64,000 nucleotides of DNA from Apostichopus japonicus (Eukaryota; Echinodermata; Holothuroidea; Aspidochirotida; Stichopodidae). A model generated the notes under the pieces. The model was not told the DNA's origin. It saw only the letters and a list, made by a program, of their open reading frames with translations, and searched no databases. Positions 14,753 to 26,000 of the stretch are shown in pieces. Position numbers and translations under genes: made by a program. The stretch is from positions 36,634,898 to 36,698,897 of the forward strand of contig NC_092577.1 of the NCBI RefSeq assembly GCF_037975245.1, written 5' to 3'. Positions within the stretch are counted from its first letter, which is position 1; each line of letters starts with the position of its first letter.

Positions 14753-15369
14753 CCTGGAAAGATGCTGTCGCTTTATACAATTGTGTTCAAATAACTGCCA
14801 CATTGCAAATTTCCCCTTAGGCTAAAATTTCGTAAATGATTTGCGCAAGTTAAAGTGTTAAATAGGCTTACATATCAATGAGTTCGGAAGTCATTTAGAG
14901 GTAACTTTCTAAAATTGTAAAAACATTCCTACAGAATTTGGCCATGGACATGCGGCCATTAATTGGAATGCACTTTAATATATATATACTTCAATATCTT
15001 TTTTTTTCATTCCTTGAGGGTCCAAAGTGCAATTTGAAATGCTACCGGTTGACACTAAACGTACAATACATAACATACGAGATAGGGGTGAGTCACACGC
15101 CCCTTACGAAATCATTGATCCGTCACTGGCTAACCTGTGTAGGCCTATGTAATAGGGATCAGCGCTGTAATGATGTCACTGTTCCCATTTCTCTTCCTGG
15201 TGTCTTGGCGTTTAACTTTTACTCCCTCCTTTTCTCCTTTTTCTCTTTTTCTTCTCCCTTCCTTCCTCTCCTCCTCCTCCTACTGCTCCTCCTCCTCCTC
15301 TTTTTTTCCTCTCTTTTTTTCTCTCCTCTTTTACTTACCTGGGGGGCGCGCGCCCCCAACGCCCCCCCT

Positions 15370-15405
<36 letters not shown>

Positions 15406-17660
15406 CAGCATATACAGAAAACTGTTCAAAGTCGCAAAATATAGTGCACCATTTTGCATCAAAGCACCCTTCATGTTTACATAAACTTATCTCTTCAAGG
15501 GGCAATCTAAACTCTTGCCCTCCCATCTACACAATGCTGTGACTTCAAAGTCACCATAATACAGCCATTAATTATAACTCAAATTCTCACTCTTAAAATG
15601 GGGACAAAAATTTCATGGCGATGTTCCCCTGTTTTTGACCAAAAACAGGGGAGATTGAATATCTAGTTGGTAATGCTAGCGATACTGAACGCCCATCTGC
15701 ACAATGCAAATTCAAGATTAAACACACAGTGTATTATATTAGTGGTCAAGCCAAACTTGTCTTCACAAACAAAAGTACTGCCCATTAAAGCCTGTTCCCA
15801 TGAACGCGGGCTTGCTTCACTCTTGATCGACCTATTGAGGGGAGGGCAAGTTGATCACTTGTGTTTACAATCATACAGGTGACTGGTCAATTAATTAGGT
15901 GCGCTCAAGGATGAATCCTAATGGCAGTATTTGGGGTAGTTTATGCTATCAAGTAACAAATTATTAATGCTTGAGTGAATTTGAGTAGGATTGTTTGCTA
16001 CAGGCAGGTTTCACCGTTATGTTGGCTTTCCCCTCACACCAGACGGCTGACTGTGGGCTTGGCTTCCAAACATTATATTTGCATCAATATAGGTATAGTA
16101 TGCGCAAGTTGGTACGTGCTGTCAGTACTTTGAATCTAGTACAAAGCCATCATACCTGTTCAGTATTCTGAATGGTGAACCATCTTTTGGATTTTAGTAA
16201 CCCTGTTGTTGATGCTGCCTATGACACCAGCTTAGGATTTGGGAAAACAGCTGACCTCTTGTAAAACCTCAAAGGGTTTGGTTTGGGTTTTAATAATAGT
16301 TGCACTACAAAATACTTTGCTGTGCGAATCAGGCCAACATAAAGTAGTGTTCTGTGCTTAGAATACACATTTAGCTGTTTTCTGTTCCCTGAAGTATTCA
16401 GGCATTTTTAGTCTATTCAGCAAGCTCTGCTAGCTACGAAACTTTGTTGTTCTGATGTTGATCAGTGAAAACATGATACAGCGTTCTCATAAATATACTA
16501 TATTAATGAATTTGTACAATAAATCTCAATTTATTAATACAATAGACATCTCATACAAACAATATAGAAAGAACTCAATAATATATGGAGTATATTCAGT
16601 CTCTGCTGTAAAAAGCCCCTAAATACATAAAATGTAAAGGAATGCTTGAAAAGTGGGCTTTAACACTACTATTCCACAAATGTTACTTTACCTCAGTTAT
16701 TCAAGGTTAAGTCATGCATAGAACTTGTTTTAAGCTATTTATTGTTTTATTATAATAACTTAGTTTTCTATCTAAAATCATACATTCATTCATTGATCAA
16801 TAGCTTTATTTGATTTTCCTGCTTGAAAAAGACATTTTACATGTTTCATGTGTAAAGGGGGACACCAAAGTTATATTCCCAAATTATTTCAAATTCTGAA
16901 AGAAGTTGCCCAAAACTAGTGAATGTTCGTTAAAAACCCTTGCTCTAATTAAATCGGGGAAATATGGACAATGTAACCATAAAGGTTTCAACACGTACAT
17001 ATTTAATGGGTCACCAAAGTGCAGGGTCTGTCAATATTGAGACTGACCTTTCTGGTATGTTTCTATTTGATCCCTACAACCAGTGGGTTGTAAGGTTATT
17101 GCGTTAGGGTTAGCTCAGGATGATACTCTGTCATCCTTTAAAATACTGTATAGGCTGTTTAAACAGTAAGGAAAAATTTAAATATAATTACAACTCCTGT
17201 GGATGAATCACTACATACAATACGTTCTGCATGGACGTGATTCGGTGAGACACCCAAGTTTACTAGTTGAACCTCTATTTGATGGCCGGTCTTGTCGGGA
17301 TAAACATAAATTTGTTATTAAGTATTAGTTTAATAGTGGAAGTTAGTCGGTTACCAATCATTTTAATTTCTTAATAACCAAGTAAGCTATTTATAAATAA
17401 GGAGAATATCTAATAATTAACAATAGAGTTGTCACAGATTTTTTTTTCTTCTACAAAGTGACAAACTTTTGTAAAATTTTAATCAAATTTAAGACACTAC
17501 ATTTGTCATATGTAAAGAAAACAATTAAGTAAACTAGACACATGATCCCCTAATATACACACAGATACATAATTTATAAAGGAAACAAGCCAGTAAACTA
17601 GAAACATGATCATGTGGAAGAAGCATGCCTCTCAGTGGAACTAAACATAAAAACAAATAA
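14753..17660. other. Gene-free stretch with pyrimidine tract and TA repeat
   Basis: A C/T-rich tract covers about 15215-15340. A GC-rich block (15338-15371) containing GGGGGGCGCGCGCCCCC follows, and then a TA microsatellite (15372-15402). The GC-rich block resembles the end of the hAT-like element at 25990-26030. From 15400 to 17660 the DNA is AT-rich with no exon, RNA gene or clear repeat that I could identify. Confidence 0.5.
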
Positions 17661-17661
17661 A

Positions 17662-17997
17662 CTACAAATAGTTAAACAAATATTTATTAAAGTTACACTG
17701 GAAAGAGGTAATAGAAGGAAAGCTTTTTATAGTATTTGTAATAGCATTCCAGGTAGCAGGCCCAGCATACCTGATACTTTGTTGAGAAAGGTTTAGCCGG
17801 TACAAAGGTTTTGTATGGTCAGAACTATGTCTAGTACTGTAAGCATGTAAAGGTCTATTGGTATCAGACAAGGAACTTGGCAGAATATTATGAGAAGCCT
17901 GGAACATAACATCAGCACCTGAATGTTTGATATTATCAGAACCACCTGCCTTTCTAAAGACACAAAACATGCTCACAGAAAATGCTCCCAGACCCAC
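17662..17997 (-). mobile_element. LINE reverse-transcriptase C-terminal fragment
   Basis: The minus frame contains HAYSTRHSSDHTKPLYRLN, then QSIRYAGPATWNAI, IKSFPSITSF and FNKYL. This is the conserved tail after the reverse transcriptase in several animal LINE clades (pattern YSTR, SIRY-GP-WN-I, IK-S-S-F). It is a different family from the element at 2846-7127. No endonuclease or polymerase motifs remain nearby, so this is a 5'-truncated copy; its 3' end lies near 17660. Confidence 0.75.
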
Positions 17998-18485
17998 CTA
18001 AACCTAGGACATTTCCATTGATCATGGGAAAGTTGTTAAAAATATGAATTTAAAGAATTCTTTTATTAAAGCTACCCTCCTTTGCCATGTTTGTGTTATG
18101 CTGTCTATACTATATTAAAATGTAGCACTTTTCCTTTCATCTACACATATTATTTCATAATTAATAAAATAGGTTGATGTTAAAACCACTGTGTCATACA
18201 GTCAGTATGATATGAAATTATAGGATTGTAATTGTATTTTGGTTAAGTTCCCTGGTATTTATTATATCTGCAGTTAGGTACATTTCTTGATATTTCATAC
18301 CCTGGACCTATTATTGCATACTTTCGGAAAAATTTAATTGCAACATCGCAACAGAAATTAAGCCAACCTCGAAGTGTACTAGAAAATTTTCCCAGTGTTT
18401 CTTATAAAAAGGGACATCAAACAATGACGTAAATTTCATCGAAACGTCCAAATCATCACTATCAAAGTTACTTCCTTTGTTTAAA

Positions 18486-18975
18486 CTCACTTAAATCTGC
18501 TAGACTGTTATTTGTTCTCACTTAAATCTGCTAGACTGTTATTTGTTCTTACTTAAATCTGCTAGACTGTTATTTGTTCTTACTTAAATCTGCTAGACTG
18601 TTATTTGTTCTCACTTAAATCTGCTAGACTGTTATTTGTTCTTACTTAAATCTGCTAGACTGTTATTTGTTCTTACTTAAATCTGCTAGACTGTTATTTT
18701 TTATTACTTAAATCTGCTAGATTTTTATTTGTTCCATTGTGTAAGCTTACTTAAATCTGCTAAACTGTTATTTGATACTTAAATCTGCTAGATTTTAATT
18801 TGTTCCTTTGTGTAAGCTTACTTAAATCTGCTAGACTGTTATTTGTTCTTACTTAAATCTGTTAGACTGTTATTTGTACTTCTGTGTAAGCTTACTTAAA
18901 TCTGCTAGACTGTTATTTGTTCTATTTAAGTCTGCTAGCCTGTTATTTGTTCCTTTGTTAAGCTTACTGTGAGTG
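18486..18975. repeat. 31-bp tandem repeat
   Basis: The unit is ACTTAAATCTGCTAGACTG followed by TTATTTGTTCTT; starts near 18490 and 18521 give the 31-bp period. Later units gain an insert, TTTGTGTAAGCTT. A trace of the array resumes near 19093 after the SINE, so the SINE seems to have landed inside it. Confidence 0.9.
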
Positions 18976-19092
18976 TTATTGTCAAGTGGCTTAGACAGTA
19001 GACTTGTCATCTAAGGTTTGCAGGTTCGAGTCTTGGCCAGATCATTCTGTTGTGTCCTGGGCACAGCACTTCATCTCCTTTGCCTCTCTTCC
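18976..19092 (+). mobile_element. tRNA-derived SINE
   Basis: A polymerase III promoter is visible: box A-like GTGGCTTAGACAGTAG at about 18987, and box B GGTTCGAGTCT at 19023-19033, 25 bp downstream. The following GTGTCCTGGGCACAGCACTT resembles the conserved central part of many invertebrate SINEs. The tRNA part lacks a complete cloverleaf, so it is not called as a tRNA gene. Target duplications cannot be separated from the surrounding 31-bp array. Confidence 0.65.
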
Positions 19093-20067
19093 TTTGTGTA
19101 AGCTTACTTAAATTTGTCCAATCTCAAGAATGAAAGAAATTTTCCCATATTATTATTTCTAGAACTATTTTATTACACTTGTTATATTAAGATTCAAATA
19201 AAGGATAGTATTCTATTCATTTAGAATCATCCAAGGAATTCGGGATGCATTCCACTCTTTTAAAAGTAGACCGTGCCATAGTAGGGTACAGTAACATGTT
19301 TTTGTAGACTGCGTACAGCGCCATTTTTTATAAAGATACTGCTACATAAAATTGCCCATAGTTTGGCCAAAATGTAGTTTTTTTAAGAATTACATGATTT
19401 CTACATAAAGTTAAGAAAGGTAGAGAGATAAGGCAAGATGTTACAGTGAAATAAATATACAGATATGTTTCATATAACTGAGCAAATAATAAATAAATGC
19501 ATTGAAGTGTCTCTTAATTCTTATGAAAACCTCTAAAGTGAACTAAATGTATCAATGTTATTGGTATCTTATGCATAATCCGAAAAATAGGCCCAAAAAA
19601 CTGTAAATTAAAACCCGAAACAAATTTTCAAAAAGATGCCAATAGAAACATCTTTCATGTGGAGATTACCTTAAGTTGTCTGAATTTGTTGTTCCTCATT
19701 TCCATCCAGAATATAAAGGGTGGTGCTTGCCAACCTTTCTTGCAACCCAAAATGCCCATTTAACCCTGGCCAATTACCTCCTATGTGCTACCTATCAATC
19801 ATACCAGCCTAAACCAGCCAATCTACCTTCAGCTTCAACAATAATTCTTTTGTTATCTGCAGTGCCATGACCCCCAGAAAATCTGCTTATTGCCTCTGGC
19901 CCCTCCCCCTGCCCCTCCCTGCCCCTCCCCCTGCCCCATCTACAGTTTGGGAACCACTGACATACTATTTCAATAATATTTGGCTTCAATTCTCTTTACA
20001 ATGGAATGGTTTTTCCAATCTTTCCCCAGTATGGTCCCTAACTACCAATGGCATGAGAGATACATGC
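19093..20067. other. 3' flank of the amidase gene; possible hAT end
   Basis: No exon is seen. A minus-strand AATAAA (TTTATT at 19169-19174) could serve the amidase mRNA, about 0.9 kb past the stop. At 19940-19959 the minus strand reads CAGTGGTTCCCAAACTGTAG, a typical hAT terminal inverted repeat, preceded by a CCCCTGCC-rich stretch. The other end could be near 19718 (GGTGGTGCTTGCCAAC) but the match is poor and no target duplication was found. Confidence 0.4.
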
Positions 20068-23000
20068 TTATACCTGAGTCATCATTTCAAAAACCTTTGC
20101 TACTTTGAGAAGTGTCACTTCATCAAACTTCTTTGCAGTAAACATGGCACCAACTGGGAGGCCGTCAATAAATCCAGCATTGACTGTAATAGATGGCATT
20201 CCTGTGAGATTGGTTGCCATGGTGTTAACTGGGTTCTCAAAAGCTTTGTGAACATACTCTGAAAGAGAAATTGGAATAATGATTAACCCGTATTACTGTA
20301 TAGTAGAAAATAACATTATAACAAGAGTAAACCAAGGCTAGTGACCAAAGAAAGATATTACAAAACTAAGAGAGTAAAAGGGTTACTAGTCTGATACATT
20401 CTTGACTAACCTGTCACAGAGAGGCCCTGGGCTGGCAGTTTATGAGCTGTGAAAGGAATCGTAGGCATGGCAACCACATCATACTCCTTCAGAGCTTCTT
20501 GATATTCTGCTATGAGTAGCCTTCGGCAATTCTGACCTTTGGAGTAGAACTGGCCTGGATATTTGGATTTAAGGTACTCACCAAACATAAATATCAACTG
20601 CAGAGAGGACCAAGAACAAAATAAAAATGAGATATAACAGCATGAAATTGGTTATGTTTTGCTTTTCCTTTATTAACGTGACTAAAGAATTGACTGTGAG
20701 TTAAACATTCAATTTTTTCTACAGCCGTTCAGAACAATACGAACAAAAGACAAGGCTTACCTTTGTCACAGTAATGGAAACATTTCTTAGTATACTGTAC
20801 ATTACAGGAAAATATTATTCACATGTGTAAGCTAGTTTTGTGTAATAACATTCAGAATTAATAATATTATTCACACATGAGTAAAGCTATTTATGTGTAA
20901 TGACATTCAGACTAAATATTATTCACATGAGTAAAGCTAGTTATGTAAATGAGTAATTATAGTCAATTAGTTACACACAACAGAACTAGTTATTATGAGT
21001 ATATTTCTTTGCAATACTCACAGCATGTAAAACTTTACTACATGTATGTAATACCTTTATCATCAAAATGTCCACTTTGTAAAGTAATCCCAGCAAGTAA
21101 TTCATGTAGCAAAGGGTAATCATATTCTAAAGACCCTACAAACCTTGCAGACGTGAGAAGAATCGTTCATCCTTGCCCGCATTGATTTAGCCGCAAAGGA
21201 AGTAAAGCTAGTAGGATAGAATCCATAATGGCCACTGCCAATCCCTGAAAAGAAAATTTTGAACAAGATACTTACAGAATTTCATGATACATAATTGGAG
21301 AAACAGCCCTATAGCAGCAAATTGGCAGACCAAAATATCTTCTTTCCTCAATCTTGCAAAGTGCAACTATAATCAATCACGAGGGAACAGGGTTTGACTA
21401 TTTAACCAGCAGTGCAATTGATATTACAATGTAAATAGAGCCGTAGCTAGAAGAAAACTTGTATAGTATACAATCATAATGTTTTGTGTGCAAGTATAAA
21501 CAGTTGTGAGGTACTAGTGAAATGGTCTATAAATGGTTCTGGGTTGTAGCCAGCTTGGGTGGTTACCTGCAGGCCAGTGCAATGGTCTATAAATGGTTCT
21601 GAGTTGTAGCTAGCTTGTGTGGTTACCTGCAGGCCAGTGCAATGGTCTATAAATGGTTCTGGGTTGTAGCAAGCTTTGGTGGTTACCTGCAGGCCAGTGC
21701 AATGGTCTATAAATGGTTCTGGGTTGTAGCAAGCTTTGGTGGTTACCTGCAGGCCAGTGCAATGGTCTATAAATGGTTCTGGGTTGTAGCAAGCTTTGGT
21801 GGTTACCTGCAGGCCAGTGCAATGGTCTATAAATGGTTCTGGGTTGTAGCTAGCTTGGGTGGTTACCTGCAGGCCAGTGCAATGGTCTATAAATGGTTCT
21901 GGGTTGTAGCTAGCTTGGGTGGTTACCTGTAGGCCAGTGCAATGGTCTATAAATGGTTCTGGGTTGTAGCTAGCTTGGGTGGTTACCTGCAGGCCATTGC
22001 AATGGTCTATAAATGGTTCTGGGTTGTAGCTAGCTTGGGTGGTTACCTGCAGGCCATTGCAATGGTCTATGAATGGTTCTTGGTTGTAGCTAGCTTGGGT
22101 GGTTACCCAGGCCAGACCATGCTCTTTTCTGTCACCCACCACATAACTCAAATCAGAATATGCTTACAGCACTCATTCAATGCAACAATGATTATTATCT
22201 TATAACTGGCTACTTGTAGATTCAAAACACTTTTCCTGAAGTAATTTTTGGTTAATAGCATCATCTTTACCACTTGACCAATTTATATTTATCATTCAAA
22301 TTCCTTGAATGTCCAGGTATGTATGGTGTAACATACATGTATGTTAATATATAGCAGACTATTGCACTAAATGGCCACACATACCATACTGTTCAAATAA
22401 GCCTTAGCTTGCAGTAAATATCTTTCACACCGACTTCCCCTCTGCCACACCTTGTTTAACCACACAACGCTAACTGAATTCTTATAAATGCTTACCTCCG
22501 TACTGCAAGGCAGTATCAGTAAATCCTTCTATACCAATAGCATTCCAAATGACTGGTGCTGTACCAAAAATGAATAAAAACAATTGGTCATCACTGCATG
22601 ACAATCTAGTCTCATTATGTGATGTCATTGTCTATATGTGATAGCTTAAAAACTAAAAATCTTGAGCATAGGACAAACTTGATATTGAGTAACCGAGACC
22701 AAATAGGGTTATTTACTGACTAGTGCATCAAGTTTGTGTGCATCGTAATTCTTTATAATGTCATATCTTTTCCTATCATGATGCAATAGTATGTCACATT
22801 ACAGGCCTAGCAATGTCATAAGAAAAGCAAATGCTTAAAAATTCTACTGACTAAAATGAATAATAGCAGAAATTAGTTAGAATAATCATATCTTGACAAT
22901 AAGCTGTAAGCACCACAATTAGATTTGCTGATCATGAGTAGCAGTTATGCGGGGCTCATGTTAGGTACAGTAGTCATGGCGATTCTTTTGACTGATGACT

Positions 23001-26000
23001 GTCACTTACTTATATTGTGTTTATGTTCTTAATGTCTATTTGTAAAATAATGCCAGTATCTTTTATTGCTCTACAGTCGAACAGCCAAATCATGTGGATT
23101 TAAGCCATTAAATAGCTTAAATTTACAGGTGCCTGCATTAGTATAAAGTGAAGCTGGTTAAATTAAACTTCTTACTTTACCTAGAGTACTTAAGGAATAA
23201 TTAAACTTCTAACTTTACTTAAGTTTGTAAAGGAAAAATTAAACATCCTGCTTTACCAAGAGAATGTAGAGGAATAGACACATCTTCAACAATAGCTCCC
23301 CGTCTCATCAGATTGGTGACAGCTCCTCTTACCATTTTGTTGACCTTCGGGTCAGCATTATCATGAGCAAAGCCTTCCTTGACGATGCCAATCTTCATAC
23401 CAGTAAGATCATTAATTTGAATCTTCAAGAAAGAAACTTGCAAAGTTTAGAGGTCGAATGGGGCATTCTGAGGCATATGGCTATGAATTAAGTTTAAAAT
23501 TAGGTAAAAATTCAAAATTGTGCTAATAAACACTTTTGAAGTTTAACCAGAGTGCAAAAATGCATTGTGGTTTCGATGATGTAACATGACCAGTTTCGTC
23601 ATGAATCTGACCTAATGTATAGTGAGGGTGTACATGTTTACAAGGATTTCACGATTTGACCTCTGATGACCTCAAATGACCTTTGACCTAATCCAAGAAC
23701 AATAGGCTTCTTTAACTCAATATGGCACTTCTGCACACTACATTAGAGCCAAGCTTCCAGTATTGAGATATTGTGATTACAAGGTTTTCAAAATTTTGAC
23801 CCTGGTGACCCCAAATGACCTTTGCCCTCTACCAAAAACAGTAGGCTTCTTTTAAACAATGTGGTACTCCTACACACCAAATATGAGGTCTACCCATGAT
23901 TCCCTTCTTGAGATATCACGTTTACAAGGTTTTCACAATTTGACCCCAAATGACCTTTGAATTTGGTACTTCTACACACTAAATATGAGGTCCTCTCAAG
24001 CTTTCCTTCTTGAGATATCATGTTTACAAGGTTTTCACAATTTGAACCCTGGTGACTCCAAATGAACTTTGACCTCTACCAAAAATCAATAGGATTCTTG
24101 CACTCAATGTGGTACTTCTACACACTAAATATGAAATTGGTCCCTTCTGGAGATATCATGTTTAAAAGCTGGGCGTCACAAACGCACTCACACACACACA
24201 TGCACCCACGCACACATACCCCATCATGAATGCATAGTTTACGATTATCATCAAAACCAAAAACACAAGAATATTTGGACTGCCATTTACATTCTCAAAG
24301 GCAAAATTATATTGAAAAAAAAGACAAATATTAGTTAAACATTGTACAGTGGGATACAAAGTTTGCAAAGGTTATTTAATGGTATATAAACATTTCCCTA
24401 AATTTGCTAAACTTTGAATTTCATCTTTTCCTGTTCTCTATCAGACAACTCAGAAATCAAATACATACTCAGAAATAGTTTATGTGCATTAATACATCAA
24501 ATGCATATTCAGTTTTAACAACTAGGTAAAACCTCAGTCACCTCTGTCATCACATATCTTTGTAAGGAATAAAATGATATTATGCATATTAATGTATCAA
24601 ATTTACATGAATTTACATGAGTGCATAATCAGTAACAATAGCACACTTCACTGACCTCCTTGGAATATTCTGGGATTTTAAGGTCTGGTGGTTGTCTGTG
24701 ATCTAGTCCGTCAGTTCCAGCCACCACCTATCAAGAAGTAAAAATATGAGATTTAACTTTTTTCTTCACAAGTAACCATCAATAGCTACAGTACAAACTG
24801 CTATAAATTCCTTAAGATTAAAAGTGATATGATGTCATGCTTCTGAGCTCAGCTGTATGAATTGTTTCTGAAAAAGCAGATTCCTACAAAATTATGTTTG
24901 TTGCCAGGGGCTGTACTAGCTGTACTTGGAAGACTCCAAATCATGTAAACTTTTACAGTTTGAGGAAGTGCAGCAACATGTCCCTAGTAACCATCGTCTC
25001 ATAGTAACCATCCAAGTTACACCTGTATCATTTACAAAATCATTGAAAGGGGGTATATATCAAGTCATCAATTCTAGATATTCATATGGCCATAGATCTG
25101 CAAATTTCTGTTAATTATTCGTATCATTTTAAATCAAATTATGAAGGTGCACCAGTTTACACTTTAAGGATGACTTTGAGCACAACAGATATATAGCTGC
25201 ATTTTCGCAGGCTCTGTGTTTATAAGAGAAGCTGCAGCAGTAATCCCATACAGCATGGCTGCATAAATACCAAACACTAGAGATTATCTCTGCAGACAGG
25301 GCTAGGGTGTTAAACTACAGTCCACAAAAATCATGTCAAATGCAGGACACTCAGAACAAGCCTAAATTATGTGCCTGGATCTGAGGCAAAGTAAATCATA
25401 CTTTCTGAATCCTAGCCCTAACCATGGTGAGGTCAGGTGAGGTTATTTATAAGGTGAGGTTATTGGTGAGGTGAGTTTATTGGTGAGGTGTGGTGAGGTG
25501 AGGTGTGGTGGGATGTGGTGGGTGAGATGTGGTGAGGTGTGATGAGGTGTGGTGTGATGAGGTGTGGTGAGGTGAGGTGTGGTGAGGTAAGGTGTGTTGC
25601 AGTGAGGTTATTGGTGAGGTGTGGTGAGGGCATTGGTGAGGTGTTGTGAGATTATTGGTGAGGTGTTGTGAGCAGTGGCATAGGAAGGCACTTTTGAGTG
25701 GGGGGGCTGAAGACTGATGGCCGGCCTGGGGGAGGGGTCTAAGGGGAGGGGGGTCCCCCTCCCTTTTGGAAATTTTTGCATTTCCAGGTGGCCTCAGATG
25801 CAATTTGGTGCAATATAGCACACTTCAACACGCACTCCATTTTGTAAACTTAATTTTGTATTTTCACCTGGCCTTAAATGCAATTTGGTGCTCCAAATGA
25901 GATTTTTTATCTCATTTGGAAATGAAAAAGGGGTTTTCTGACTTGCGAAGCGGGGGGGGGGGGCGGAATGATACTTCCGCCCCTCCACATTTTTCACTGG

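Noticed and set aside
14449-14825. Cys/Leu/His-rich frames in all three plus phases
   Set aside because: Translation of an 11-bp minisatellite; the same peptide cycle occurs in every phase.
18486-18975. CRISPR-like array
   Set aside because: Units are directly adjacent tandem repeats without unique spacers, in a eukaryotic genome; the same holds for the arrays at 44085, 50440 and 45345.
18981-19060. tRNA gene
   Set aside because: A and B boxes are present but no full cloverleaf or acceptor stem can be formed, and the following sequence is SINE-like.
19676-20262. Plus-strand frames of 64 and 131 codons
   Set aside because: They overlap the 3' flank and the antisense of the last amidase exon and show no protein motifs.
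21474-22205. A 225-codon minus-strand frame and plus-strand frames in the amidase intron
   Set aside because: Same cause: a 60-bp repeat with a multiple-of-three period, between two well-supported amidase exons.
25477-25997. His/Thr/Ser/Pro-rich minus frames
   Set aside because: They are translations of the GGTGA simple repeat and the hAT-like MITE.
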